Under the pieces are notes generated by a model, which was not told the origin of the DNA, did no database searches, and was given only the letters and a program-made list of their open reading frames with translations. Position numbers and translations under genes: made by a program. Positions 57,891-64,000 of a DNA stretch of 64,000 nt are shown one piece after another (the first letter of the stretch is position 1; each line of letters begins with the position of its first letter). Origin of the DNA: Arthrobacter sp. UNC362MFTsu5.1 (GTDB lineage: Bacteria; Actinomycetota; Actinomycetes; Actinomycetales; Micrococcaceae). The DNA lies in assembly GCF_000685965.1 (NCBI RefSeq), contig NZ_JMLE01000002.1, positions 248,001 to 312,000 of the forward strand, given 5' to 3'.

Positions 57891-58871
57891 ATGACCATCG
57901 CAGACGTCCCCGCCGGCCTGGCCGCCGCGGCGGACGTCTCGCTGCGGTGGCATCCCGGCGGCCCCTTCAGCCTGCTGCAGTCCCTCGGAACACTGATGCG
58001 CGGCAACAGTGATCCGGCTTTTGCCTCGGGGCCGGACGGGCTCTGGATGGCGTTCACGACGGCGGGGGGCCCGGTGTCCCTGCGTCTGTCCACTTCCGGG
58101 GACCCCCGCGAACCGGCAGTCGACGTTCAGGCCTGGGGCCCGGGTTCCGAGGAGGCCGTGGCCGCCGCGCCGCGGCTGCTGGGCAGCGGGGACGACTGGT
58201 CCGCTTTTGACCACCCGGAGTTCCATGCCACGCTCCCCCGGATGGTGGTGGAGGCCCGACGCCGGAACCCGGGGCTGCGGCTCCCGGCCACCGGCCGGAT
58301 GATTGACTCGCTGGTGCCCACCATTCTTGAGCAGAAGGTCACGGTCATCGAAGCGCGGCGGGGTTACCGCTACCTGGTGTACCGCTTCGGCACCGCGGCG
58401 CCGGGCGCGGGCACGGCCGCACCCGCAGGGCTTCGGCTTCAGCCCACCCCGGAGCAGTGGCTGCGGGTCCCGTCATGGGAGTGGCACAAGGCCGGTGTGG
58501 GACCGCAGCGTTCGGCAACGGTCATGCGGGCGCTGCGTTCCGCCGTCGCCCTTGAACGCCTGGCGAAGGTGCCCGCTGCGGAAGCATCGGCCAGGATGCA
58601 GACCATTCCGGGCATCGGCATCTGGACCACGGCGGAGGTGGTCCAGAGAACCCACGGCTGCCCGGACTCCATCGCGGTGGGCGACTACCACCTCGCGGCC
58701 TACGTGGGAGCCGCGCTGACCGGGCGGAGGACTGATGACGCCGGGATGCTGCAGCTGCTGGCGCCGTGGCAGGGACACCGTCAGCGGGTGGTGCGGATGA
58801 TCGGCCTCAGCGGCTTCCGGAAACCCACGTTCGGCCCCCGCATGACCATCCAGGACCACCGCCAGCACTAG
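57891..58871 (+). CDS. DNA-3-methyladenine glycosylase II-type (HhH-GPD) protein
   Basis: The 326-residue protein resembles AlkA-type base excision repair glycosylases. The helix-hairpin-helix is MQTIPGIGIWTTAEVV and the catalytic aspartate is in DSIAVGDYHLAAYVG. It is preceded by a segment LVPTILEQKVTVIEARRGYR that matches the (I/L)xQQ(V/I)-like helix of the family with Glu-Gln-Lys instead. The N-terminal domain has LRWHPGGPFSLLQSLGTLMR. It would remove alkylated bases such as 3-methyladenine. Start ATG without an obvious ribosome binding site. Confidence 0.87.
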   Translation: MTIADVPAGLAAAADVSLRWHPGGPFSLLQSLGTLMRGNSDPAFASGPDGLWMAFTTAGGPVSLRLSTSGDPREPAVDVQAWGPGSEEAVAAAPRLLGSGDDWSAFDHPEFHATLPRMVVEARRRNPGLRLPATGRMIDSLVPTILEQKVTVIEARRGYRYLVYRFGTAAPGAGTAAPAGLRLQPTPEQWLRVPSWEWHKAGVGPQRSATVMRALRSAVALERLAKVPAAEASARMQTIPGIGIWTTAEVVQRTHGCPDSIAVGDYHLAAYVGAALTGRRTDDAGMLQLLAPWQGHRQRVVRMIGLSGFRKPTFGPRMTIQDHRQH

Positions 58872-58928
58872 ACCCACAGACCGCGAACCACAGACCGCGA
58901 ACGGCGGCGGCGCGAACCACAGACCGCG
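58872..58928. repeat. 14-base direct repeats after the glycosylase gene
   Basis: AACCACAGACCGCG (first copy ACCCACAGACCGCG) occurs at 58872, 58886 and 58915, the last separated by a GCG-rich insert of 15 bases. The first unit starts at the base after the stop codon. Confidence 0.8.
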
Positions 58929-59037
58929 GACGGGCACTTGCGGCCCGCTCCTGTGGACGCCCCCGCCGGACGGGTATAGCGTGACGCCATGGCGTCCGGC
59001 AGCCGGAACGCCGGTGACCCGCAGCCTGGAGCACACC

Positions 59038-60006
59038 GTGATTCACACCCGGAAACTCACCAAGAACTTCACGGTCAAGAAGGAAACCATCGAGGCCGTC
59101 AAGGGCGTCGACATCGACGTCGCCCCGGGCGAACTCGTGGCCTTCCTTGGCCCCAACGGCGCGGGCAAGTCCACCACCCTGCGGATGCTGACCACGCTGC
59201 TCCGGCCCACCTCGGGCACGGCGACTGTAGCCGGCGTCGACGTAACGGCAGACCCGGCCGGGGTGCGGGCCCGGATCGGCTATATCGGCCAGGGCAACGG
59301 CGGCGGCCACAGTTTCCGGGTGATTGACGAACTGGTCATGCAGGGCCGCTTCTACGGGATGAACACCACCGATGCCGCGGCCCGCGCCCGGGAACTCCTG
59401 ACGTCCCTAGACCTGGCCGACCTCGCCAAACGCACGGTCATCAAGCTCTCCGGCGGGCAGCGGCGCCGGATGGACGTGGCCCTGGGCCTCATGCACTCAC
59501 CGCACCTGCTGTTCCTCGACGAACCCTCCACCGGCATGGACCCGCAGAACAGGGCCAACCTGTGGGAACACATCATGCGGCTGCGCGCCGAGCACGGGAC
59601 CACCGTCGTCCTCACCACGCACTACATGGACGAGGCCGATTCGATGTCCGAGCGGGTCATCGTCATCGACCACGGCCGGATCATCGCCGACGACACAGCA
59701 GCCCGCCTCAAGGCCAACCTGGCCGGGGACCTGCTGGCCGTGGAGGTGGCGGCCGGGGCAGCGGCAGGCGTCCGCGGGCTGCTGGGGCGCGCCGCCGCCG
59801 GCGGTGACGTCCAGGAAAACACGCACGCCGGCGTGGTCAGCTTCCGTCTCCGGCTCACCGAAGGCGCCCGGCTGGCGCCCGCCTTGCTGAAGGAAATGGA
59901 CGACGCCGGCGCTCCCGCCCAGTCCCTGGAGCTCAAACCGCCCACCCTGGACGACGTGTTCCTCGAGTTGACCGGCCGGAACCTCAGGGAAGGAGCAAAC
60001 CGCTGA
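59038..60006 (+). CDS. ABC exporter ATP-binding protein, DrrA-like
   Basis: The 322-residue ATPase is of the daunorubicin-resistance type: Walker A GPNGAGKSTTLRMLTTLLRP, Q-loop GYIGQGNGGGHSFRVIDELV, signature LSGGQRRRMDVALGLMHSP, Walker B LLFLDEPSTGMDPQNRANLW and VVLTTHYMDEADSMSERVIV. The C-terminal PTLDDVFLELTGR is the DrrA-type regulatory tail. GTG 59038 follows TGGAGCACACC by suitable spacing; an in-frame GTG at 58981 exists. With the next gene it forms a drug or lipid exporter. Confidence 0.92.
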   Translation: MIHTRKLTKNFTVKKETIEAVKGVDIDVAPGELVAFLGPNGAGKSTTLRMLTTLLRPTSGTATVAGVDVTADPAGVRARIGYIGQGNGGGHSFRVIDELVMQGRFYGMNTTDAAARARELLTSLDLADLAKRTVIKLSGGQRRRMDVALGLMHSPHLLFLDEPSTGMDPQNRANLWEHIMRLRAEHGTTVVLTTHYMDEADSMSERVIVIDHGRIIADDTAARLKANLAGDLLAVEVAAGAAAGVRGLLGRAAAGGDVQENTHAGVVSFRLRLTEGARLAPALLKEMDDAGAPAQSLELKPPTLDDVFLELTGRNLREGANR

Positions 60007-60812
60007 TGACCGCGCAGCCAGTTCCGGAGGTCCTGAAGAAGCCGGGCCTCGGCCGGGTCCTGCATGACACGAAGTACGTGTTCTGGCGTGAGATGCTGCT
60101 GCCGCTGCGCGACCCCTTCTCGCTGGTCTTCTCGCTGCTCCAGCCCCTCGTCTTCCTGGGACTGTTCGGCCCGCTGCTCGGCTCCGCCGTGGGCGCGCCG
60201 GCGTTCGGCGGACAGTCCACGCTGCAGTGGTTCCTGCCCGGCGTGGTGGTGATGATTGCCCTCTTCGGGACGTCCATGACAGGCTCCAACCTGCAGTACG
60301 AACTGATGACGGGCTCGTACGAGCGGATCCTCGCCACGCCGCTGTCCCGGTCATCCCTGATGATCGGGCGGGCCCTGAAGGAATGGGCGCCGCTCGTGGT
60401 GCAGGGCTTGCTCATAGCCCTCGTCTGCATCCCGTTCGGCTTCGTGTTTCATCCGCTGCACGTGTTGTTCGGGCTCGTTGTCCTGGGCATCTTCGGCATC
60501 GGGCTTGGCGCACTGTCCTACTCGCTGGCCCTGGTCTCGCAGAACAAGGAGTGGATCTTCTGGGGCGTGCAGCAAACGCTGCTGTTCCCGCTCATGATCC
60601 TTTCCGGCATCATGCTGCCCATCGAAGCCGGACCGGGCTGGATGAAGGTGGCCAGCCAGTTCAATCCGCTCACCTACCTGGTCAACGCCGAGCGGGAGCT
60701 GTTCGCGGGCAACGTCGGCGCGGACACGCTCCTGGGACTCATCGCCGCGGCGGTGACTGCCGCCGTCGGACTTGTGGTGGGAGTCCGTGCGATCAACCGC
60801 AACATCAGCTAG
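60006..60812 (+). CDS. ABC-2-type permease, DrrB-like
   Basis: The 268-residue protein has six membrane segments. It begins with an amphipathic helix (KYVFWREMLLPLRDPFSLVF) typical of ABC-2 exporters, followed by QWFLPGVVVMIALFGTSMTG and TGSYERILATPLSRSSLMIG. The segment FPLMILSGIMLPIEAGPGWM is the conserved loop before the last helices. The ATG shares a base with the ATPase stop (TGATG). It is convergent with the acyl-CoA ligase gene. Confidence 0.91.
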   Translation: MTAQPVPEVLKKPGLGRVLHDTKYVFWREMLLPLRDPFSLVFSLLQPLVFLGLFGPLLGSAVGAPAFGGQSTLQWFLPGVVVMIALFGTSMTGSNLQYELMTGSYERILATPLSRSSLMIGRALKEWAPLVVQGLLIALVCIPFGFVFHPLHVLFGLVVLGIFGIGLGALSYSLALVSQNKEWIFWGVQQTLLFPLMILSGIMLPIEAGPGWMKVASQFNPLTYLVNAERELFAGNVGADTLLGLIAAAVTAAVGLVVGVRAINRNIS

Positions 60813-60815
60813 GGG

Positions 60816-62492
60816 TCACAGTCCCAGCCGGGCCACGGCCTCCTGCCGCATCTCCACCTTCCGGATCTTTCCGGAAACGGTCATCGGGAAGCTGTCGCGG
60901 ACCTCCACGTAGCGCGGGATCTTGTAGTGGGCCAGCCTCCCCCGGCAGAACTCGGCGACGGCGGGTACGTCCAGCGGCTCCGCGCCGGGCTTGAGGATGA
61001 TGCAGGCCATGAGTTCCTCACCGTACTTGGCGTCGGGGACGCCGATCACCTGGACGTCCTGGATCGAGGGGTGGGTGTACAGGAATTCCTCGATCTCGCG
61101 CGGGTAGATGTTCTCGCCGCCACGGATCACCATGTCCTTGATCCGGCCCTCGATCACCACATACCCGTCCTCGTCCATGCGGGCCAGGTCGCCGGTGTGC
61201 ATCCAGCCGTCCGCGTCAATGGCCTCGGCGGTCTTGTCCGGCTGGTTCCAGTACCCCTTCATCACCGCGTAGCCGCGGGTGCACAGCTCGCCGATCTGCC
61301 CGCGCTCCAGCACGCTGCCCGTCACCGGGTCAACTACCTGGCTCTCGAGCTGCGGCATGGTCCGGCCGACGGTCTCCGTGCGCTGCTGCATGGTGTCGCC
61401 GGCCCGGGTCATGGTGGACACCGGGGACGTTTCCGTCATGCCGTAGCAGATGGCCACATCCGTCATGTTCATCTCCGTGATGACCCGGTTCATCACCTCG
61501 ATGGGACACGGGGACCCGGCCATGACGCCGGTGCGGAGCGTGGACAGGTCGTACGAGGCGAAGTCCGGCAGCGCGAGTTCGCCGATGAACATGGTGGGCA
61601 CGCCGTACAGGGACGTCCCGCCGAAGTCCTGGACCGCTTCCAGCGCCGCCGCCGGAGTGAAAGAGCGTCCCGGAATGATGGTGGCCGCGCCGTGGCTTAG
61701 GGCGTTGAGGTTTCCGATCACCATCCCGAAGCAGTGGTAGAAGGGCACCGGAATCACCACCCGGTCATGCTCCGTATATCCCAGCAGCTCACCGATGGAA
61801 TAGCCGTTGTTCAGGATGTTGCGGTGTGTCAGCGTTGCGCCCTTGGGGAACCCGGTGGTGCCCGAGGTGTACTGCAGGTTGATGGGGTCGTCCGGGTCCA
61901 GCCCCGCCAAGCGGGCCTTCAGGACGGAATGCCCGACGTCGTCTGCCCGCTTGAGCAGCTCGGCATACGTCATTTCCGCCTCAGTTTCAGGATCCCCCGC
62001 CTGCAGCTGAGGCTGGCCGCCGTCCGGCAGGAAGACAAGTTCCTTCAGTTCCGGGCATTCGGCGAGGGCCTGCCGGGCCATCCCGGTGTAGTCGCTGCTC
62101 CGGTCCGACGGTGCCGCCACCAGCATCCTCATGCCGTTCTGCCTGACCACGAACTCCAGTTCATGGCTCCGGTACGCCGGGTTCACGTTGACGAGGATCG
62201 CGCCGATCTTGGCCGTGGCGTACTGCAGGATGGTCCATTCCGCGCAGTTGGGACTCCAGATGCCGATCCGCTCCCCCGCCGCGACGCCCCGGGCGAGCAG
62301 GGCGCGGGCCAGCCTGTCGACGTCGTCGTTCAGTTTGGTGTAACTCCACCGGCGGGCATCGGCGCCGGGGACGGGAGCCGCCTCAATCAGGGCGTCGTGG
62401 AACGGAAAGCTGGCCACGATCCGCTCGAAGTTCTGGCCGATGGTCTCGTCAAGCAGCGGGACGTCAGTGTCCCCGGCTGTATAAGCGCGCAT
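60816..62492 (-). CDS. AMP-binding acyl-CoA synthetase
   Basis: The 558-residue ligase activates a carboxylic acid as acyl-AMP and transfers it to CoA. It has the P-loop YTSGTTGFPKGATLTHRNIL, the YGMTETSPVS motif, GWMHTGDLARMDEDGYV and the C-terminal GRIKDMVIRGGENIYPREIE with the catalytic lysine region in VSGKIRKVEMR. Chain length cannot be read from sequence; medium- or long-chain fatty acids are usual for this group. It is a single gene with a leaderless-type promoter. Confidence 0.93.
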   Translation of the reverse strand: MRAYTAGDTDVPLLDETIGQNFERIVASFPFHDALIEAAPVPGADARRWSYTKLNDDVDRLARALLARGVAAGERIGIWSPNCAEWTILQYATAKIGAILVNVNPAYRSHELEFVVRQNGMRMLVAAPSDRSSDYTGMARQALAECPELKELVFLPDGGQPQLQAGDPETEAEMTYAELLKRADDVGHSVLKARLAGLDPDDPINLQYTSGTTGFPKGATLTHRNILNNGYSIGELLGYTEHDRVVIPVPFYHCFGMVIGNLNALSHGAATIIPGRSFTPAAALEAVQDFGGTSLYGVPTMFIGELALPDFASYDLSTLRTGVMAGSPCPIEVMNRVITEMNMTDVAICYGMTETSPVSTMTRAGDTMQQRTETVGRTMPQLESQVVDPVTGSVLERGQIGELCTRGYAVMKGYWNQPDKTAEAIDADGWMHTGDLARMDEDGYVVIEGRIKDMVIRGGENIYPREIEEFLYTHPSIQDVQVIGVPDAKYGEELMACIILKPGAEPLDVPAVAEFCRGRLAHYKIPRYVEVRDSFPMTVSGKIRKVEMRQEAVARLGL

Positions 62493-62498
62493 GCTGGC

Positions 62499-62504
62499 AC
62501 GCTA
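62499..62504 (-). promoter_or_regulatory. -10 element of the acyl-CoA synthetase gene (leaderless)
   Basis: TAGCGT on the minus strand ends 6 bases before the ATG at 62492. Confidence 0.45.
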
Positions 62505-62592
62505 CCAACAGACCACCGGTAAAAGAAGCGTAAGGGACGCGAAAAACTAGGAAGCCCTACAAAATATTTCGGGACGGCAGGCCGCGGCCCGG

Positions 62593-62598
62593 TAGGGT
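62593..62598 (+). promoter_or_regulatory. -10 element of the monooxygenase gene (leaderless)
   Basis: TAGGGT ends 7 bases before the ATG at 62606. This spacing also argues against the in-frame GTG at 62597, which overlaps the hexamer. Confidence 0.45.
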
Positions 62599-62605
62599 GA
62601 AACGC

Positions 62606-62884
62606 ATGAGTGCACCGATTGACCTGAAGGCAACGTTCATCCCCAACGACGGCGAATTCTTCCGCGTGAAGCTCGCCCTCGAAATCGCGATCGACGAGGT
62701 GGTGAATGAGCCCGGCTGCATCCGGTATGAACTGACGGAGGCCACCGAGGAAAAGCTGGTGCTGACTGAGCAGTGGGCCTCGGAGGAGGACCTGGCGAAG
62801 CATTCCAAGGGCACCGCCGTCCAGGACCTCAACGAGTCGCTGAGCGCGCTGCTGGCCGAACCTGTCCAGCTCGAACGGCTGTAG
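62606..62884 (+). CDS. Antibiotic biosynthesis monooxygenase (ABM)-domain protein
   Basis: The 92-residue protein is a single ferredoxin-like ABM domain: ATFIPNDGEFFRVKLALEIA, NEPGCIRYELTEATEEKLVL and TEQWASEEDLAKHSKGTAVQ with the conserved Trp and His. Relatives include YgiN quinol monooxygenases and haem-degrading proteins, but many have no known substrate. It is convergent with thioredoxin across a strong hairpin. Confidence 0.88.
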   Translation: MSAPIDLKATFIPNDGEFFRVKLALEIAIDEVVNEPGCIRYELTEATEEKLVLTEQWASEEDLAKHSKGTAVQDLNESLSALLAEPVQLERL

Positions 62885-62920
62885 CGCCCGCCGCCTTCCT
62901 GAACTACTTCCCGAACAAAA

Positions 62921-62982
62921 CAACGCGGGGCCGCTTCGCCGGCATGAACCTTGGGTTCATCGGCTGAAGCGGCCCCGCGTTG
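62921..62982. terminator. Long bidirectional terminator between the monooxygenase and trxA
   Basis: CAACGCGGGGCCGCTTC pairs perfectly with its complement at 62966-62982. Inside, ATGAACC/GGTTCAT forms a second stem. Both strands carry T-rich flanks (GGATTTTAA and TTGTTTTGTT). Confidence 0.9.
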
Positions 62983-63009
62983 GATTTTAAGTCATTGTGC
63001 AGCGGGGTT

Positions 63010-63423
63010 TTAGGCCTCGGGAATCTGCGTGCCGTCCTGCTTGCCGGCAACCGCGGCCGCCTCAGCCTGCGAGCGTGCCACGTGCGCGTGGACTTCTTCC
63101 ATGTCCAGTGCCTTGACGGCGTCAACCACCTGTTCCAGCTGCTGGGCGTTCAGCGCGCCGGGCTGCGAGAACACCAGCACCTTTTCGCGGAAGGCCATCA
63201 GCGTGGGGATGGACGTGATTCCTGCCTCGGCGGCCAGCTGCTGTTCGGCTTCGGTGTCCACCTTGGAGAAGACAACGTCCGGGTGCTTCTCGGATACTGC
63301 GGAATAGGTGGGTCCAAACTGCTTGCAGGGACCACACCATTCGGCCCAGAAATCAACGAGGACGATGTCGTTGTTCTCGACGGTTGATGCGAACTGTTCA
63401 CCTGTAATGTCTACGGTAGCCAT
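63010..63423 (-). CDS. trxA: Thioredoxin
   Basis: The 137-residue protein reduces disulfides in the cytoplasm with electrons from thioredoxin reductase. It has the active site WAEWCGPCKQFGP at about residues 26-38, the cis-proline region TSIPTLMAFRE and the Asp in VDFWAEW. It is about 30 residues longer than E. coli TrxA because of a C-terminal helix rich in Ala, Glu and Gln (EEVHAHVARSQAEAAAVAGK). The reductase gene is not nearby. Confidence 0.95.
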   Translation of the reverse strand: MATVDITGEQFASTVENNDIVLVDFWAEWCGPCKQFGPTYSAVSEKHPDVVFSKVDTEAEQQLAAEAGITSIPTLMAFREKVLVFSQPGALNAQQLEQVVDAVKALDMEEVHAHVARSQAEAAAVAGKQDGTQIPEA

Positions 63424-63429
63424 GGGTCA

Positions 63430-63435
63430 ACGGTA
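63430..63435 (-). promoter_or_regulatory. -10 element of trxA (leaderless)
   Basis: TACCGT on the minus strand ends 6 bases before the ATG at 63423. Confidence 0.45.
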
Positions 63436-63557
63436 CGCGAGCCGCCCGGTGATGTCCCGATCGTTTCGCTCATGGCACACCGCCTGGCGTGCGAGCGCCA
63501 TCGCCCGGCGCCCGCGTCCCGGTACCCACGTCCCGGCGCCGCGCCAGCTGCAAGGCT

Positions 63558-64000
63558 TCAGTGCCAGACGTGGGGAGCCTCGCGGCGGGAGCCGGGCAGC
63601 GCGTTGGTTTCGCGCCACTCGTGGATCCACTCCGGCAGTTCGAGTCCGGCCGGCGGCTCGCCGAACTCCCGGAAGATCTCGTCCTGGCTGACCGGTTTCC
63701 CCTTGCTGACCAGCCTCGTGGCAATGTGGGCGCGGGCATAGATTTCGCCGTCCGCCACCATGCGCTGCTCGAAGTAGATGGCCTTGGTGTCCAGCCCGAT
63801 GATGCGGGTTTCGATGGTGTACTGCTGCCACAGCTGCAGGGACTTCCGGAAGGCGATGGTCTCCCCCGCGGCCACGGGCGACCAGCCACGCCGGCGCATC
63901 TTCTTCCAGGTTCCGCTCCGCGCCATGAGGTCAAACCGGCCCAGATCCATCAGCGAGAAGTACATCCCGTTGTTGACGTGCATGGCGATGTCGATGTCTG
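63558..64000 (-). CDS. Thioesterase (4HBT/THEM6-like hot-dog protein), 5' end outside window
   Basis: The frame is open to the right edge and reads DIDIAMHVNNGMYFSLMDLG there; ATG 63983 is internal to this conserved motif, so the gene starts beyond the window. The pattern, with HVNNxxY and an acidic residue before it, is that of hot-dog thioesterases related to 4-hydroxybenzoyl-CoA thioesterase and THEM6. Further landmarks are LQLWQQYTIETRIIGLDTKA and AIYFEQRMVADGEIYARAHI. It probably hydrolyses an acyl-CoA; the substrate is unknown. It is upstream of trxA on the same strand with a 134-base gap. Confidence 0.85.
   Translation of the reverse strand, partial: DIDIAMHVNNGMYFSLMDLGRFDLMARSGTWKKMRRRGWSPVAAGETIAFRKSLQLWQQYTIETRIIGLDTKAIYFEQRMVADGEIYARAHIATRLVSKGKPVSQDEIFREFGEPPAGLELPEWIHEWRETNALPGSRREAPHVWH

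Noticed and set aside
62921-62982. Third copy of the palindromic repeat family
   Set aside because: The sequence of the stem is unrelated and it has T-rich flanks; it is an ordinary bidirectional terminator.

Overview
This is a gene-dense, high-GC stretch of an actinobacterial chromosome. The gene set and neighbourhoods (ppk1 next to a MutT1-type Nudix-phosphatase fusion, two MaoC-type dehydratases near murB, thyA-folA, ROK-controlled sugar ABC genes, DUF3188, a GC-rich DEAD-box helicase with an RGG tail) point to Micrococcales, most likely Arthrobacter or a close relative. That assignment is from recognition of the proteins; no search was run. No prophage, insertion sequence, CRISPR array or rRNA operon was seen.

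Layout. 1-6.8 kb: polyphosphate kinase (cut at the left edge), MutT1-like hydrolase, a membrane protein plus GntR regulator, then a tightly packed thymidylate synthase-DHFR unit ending in a terminator. 6.9-9.1 kb: a three-gene island of visibly lower GC, made of a WXG100-type protein, a possible EspG-like partner and a two-helix membrane protein. 9.2-19.8 kb: asd, an HTH_42/AlkZ-like protein, murB, MFS, two MaoC dehydratases, ArsR-SulP, DUF3188, DUF2797 and a CitE-like lyase. 20-24 kb: a sulfonate/taurine-type ABC importer with a TauD-type dioxygenase. 24-31.5 kb: an aldo/keto reductase, then an alpha-glucoside uptake and hydrolysis operon (solute-binding protein, two permeases, GH13 enzyme) divergent from a ROK regulator. 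31.5-39.2 kb: CPA1 antiporter, NAD(P)-binding protein, ECF sigma plus membrane partner, YidC paralogue, tRNA-Met and tRNA-Thr, DEAD-box helicase. 39.5-47.6 kb: MOSC protein, a KdpE with a shortened KdpD, a YgiB-YgiC-permease operon and an acyl-CoA dehydrogenase. 47.6-64 kb: SDR, two GT87-like membrane glycosyltransferases flanking an MFS-HxlR pair, the transsulfuration genes (cystathionine beta-synthase and gamma-synthase), an ArsB/SLC13 transporter, VOC protein, AlkA-type glycosylase, DrrAB-like ABC exporter, acyl-CoA ligase, monooxygenase, thioredoxin and a thioesterase cut at the right edge.

Regulation and structure. About fifteen genes carry a TANNNT hexamer ending 6 or 7 bases before the start codon, the arrangement expected for leaderless transcripts. 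Four regulators (GntR, ArsR, ROK, HxlR) each have a clear palindrome in their own promoter region, suggesting autoregulation. Convergent gene pairs are separated by strong hairpins. Two of these, at 24.0 and 47.6 kb, are copies of the same 66-base palindromic element and differ by compensatory base-pair changes.

The features most worth pursuing are the palindromic repeat family, the WXG100 island, a 26-codon leader ORF that ends in a GTGA overlap with the sugar-binding protein gene, and the YgiB-YgiC-permease operon.
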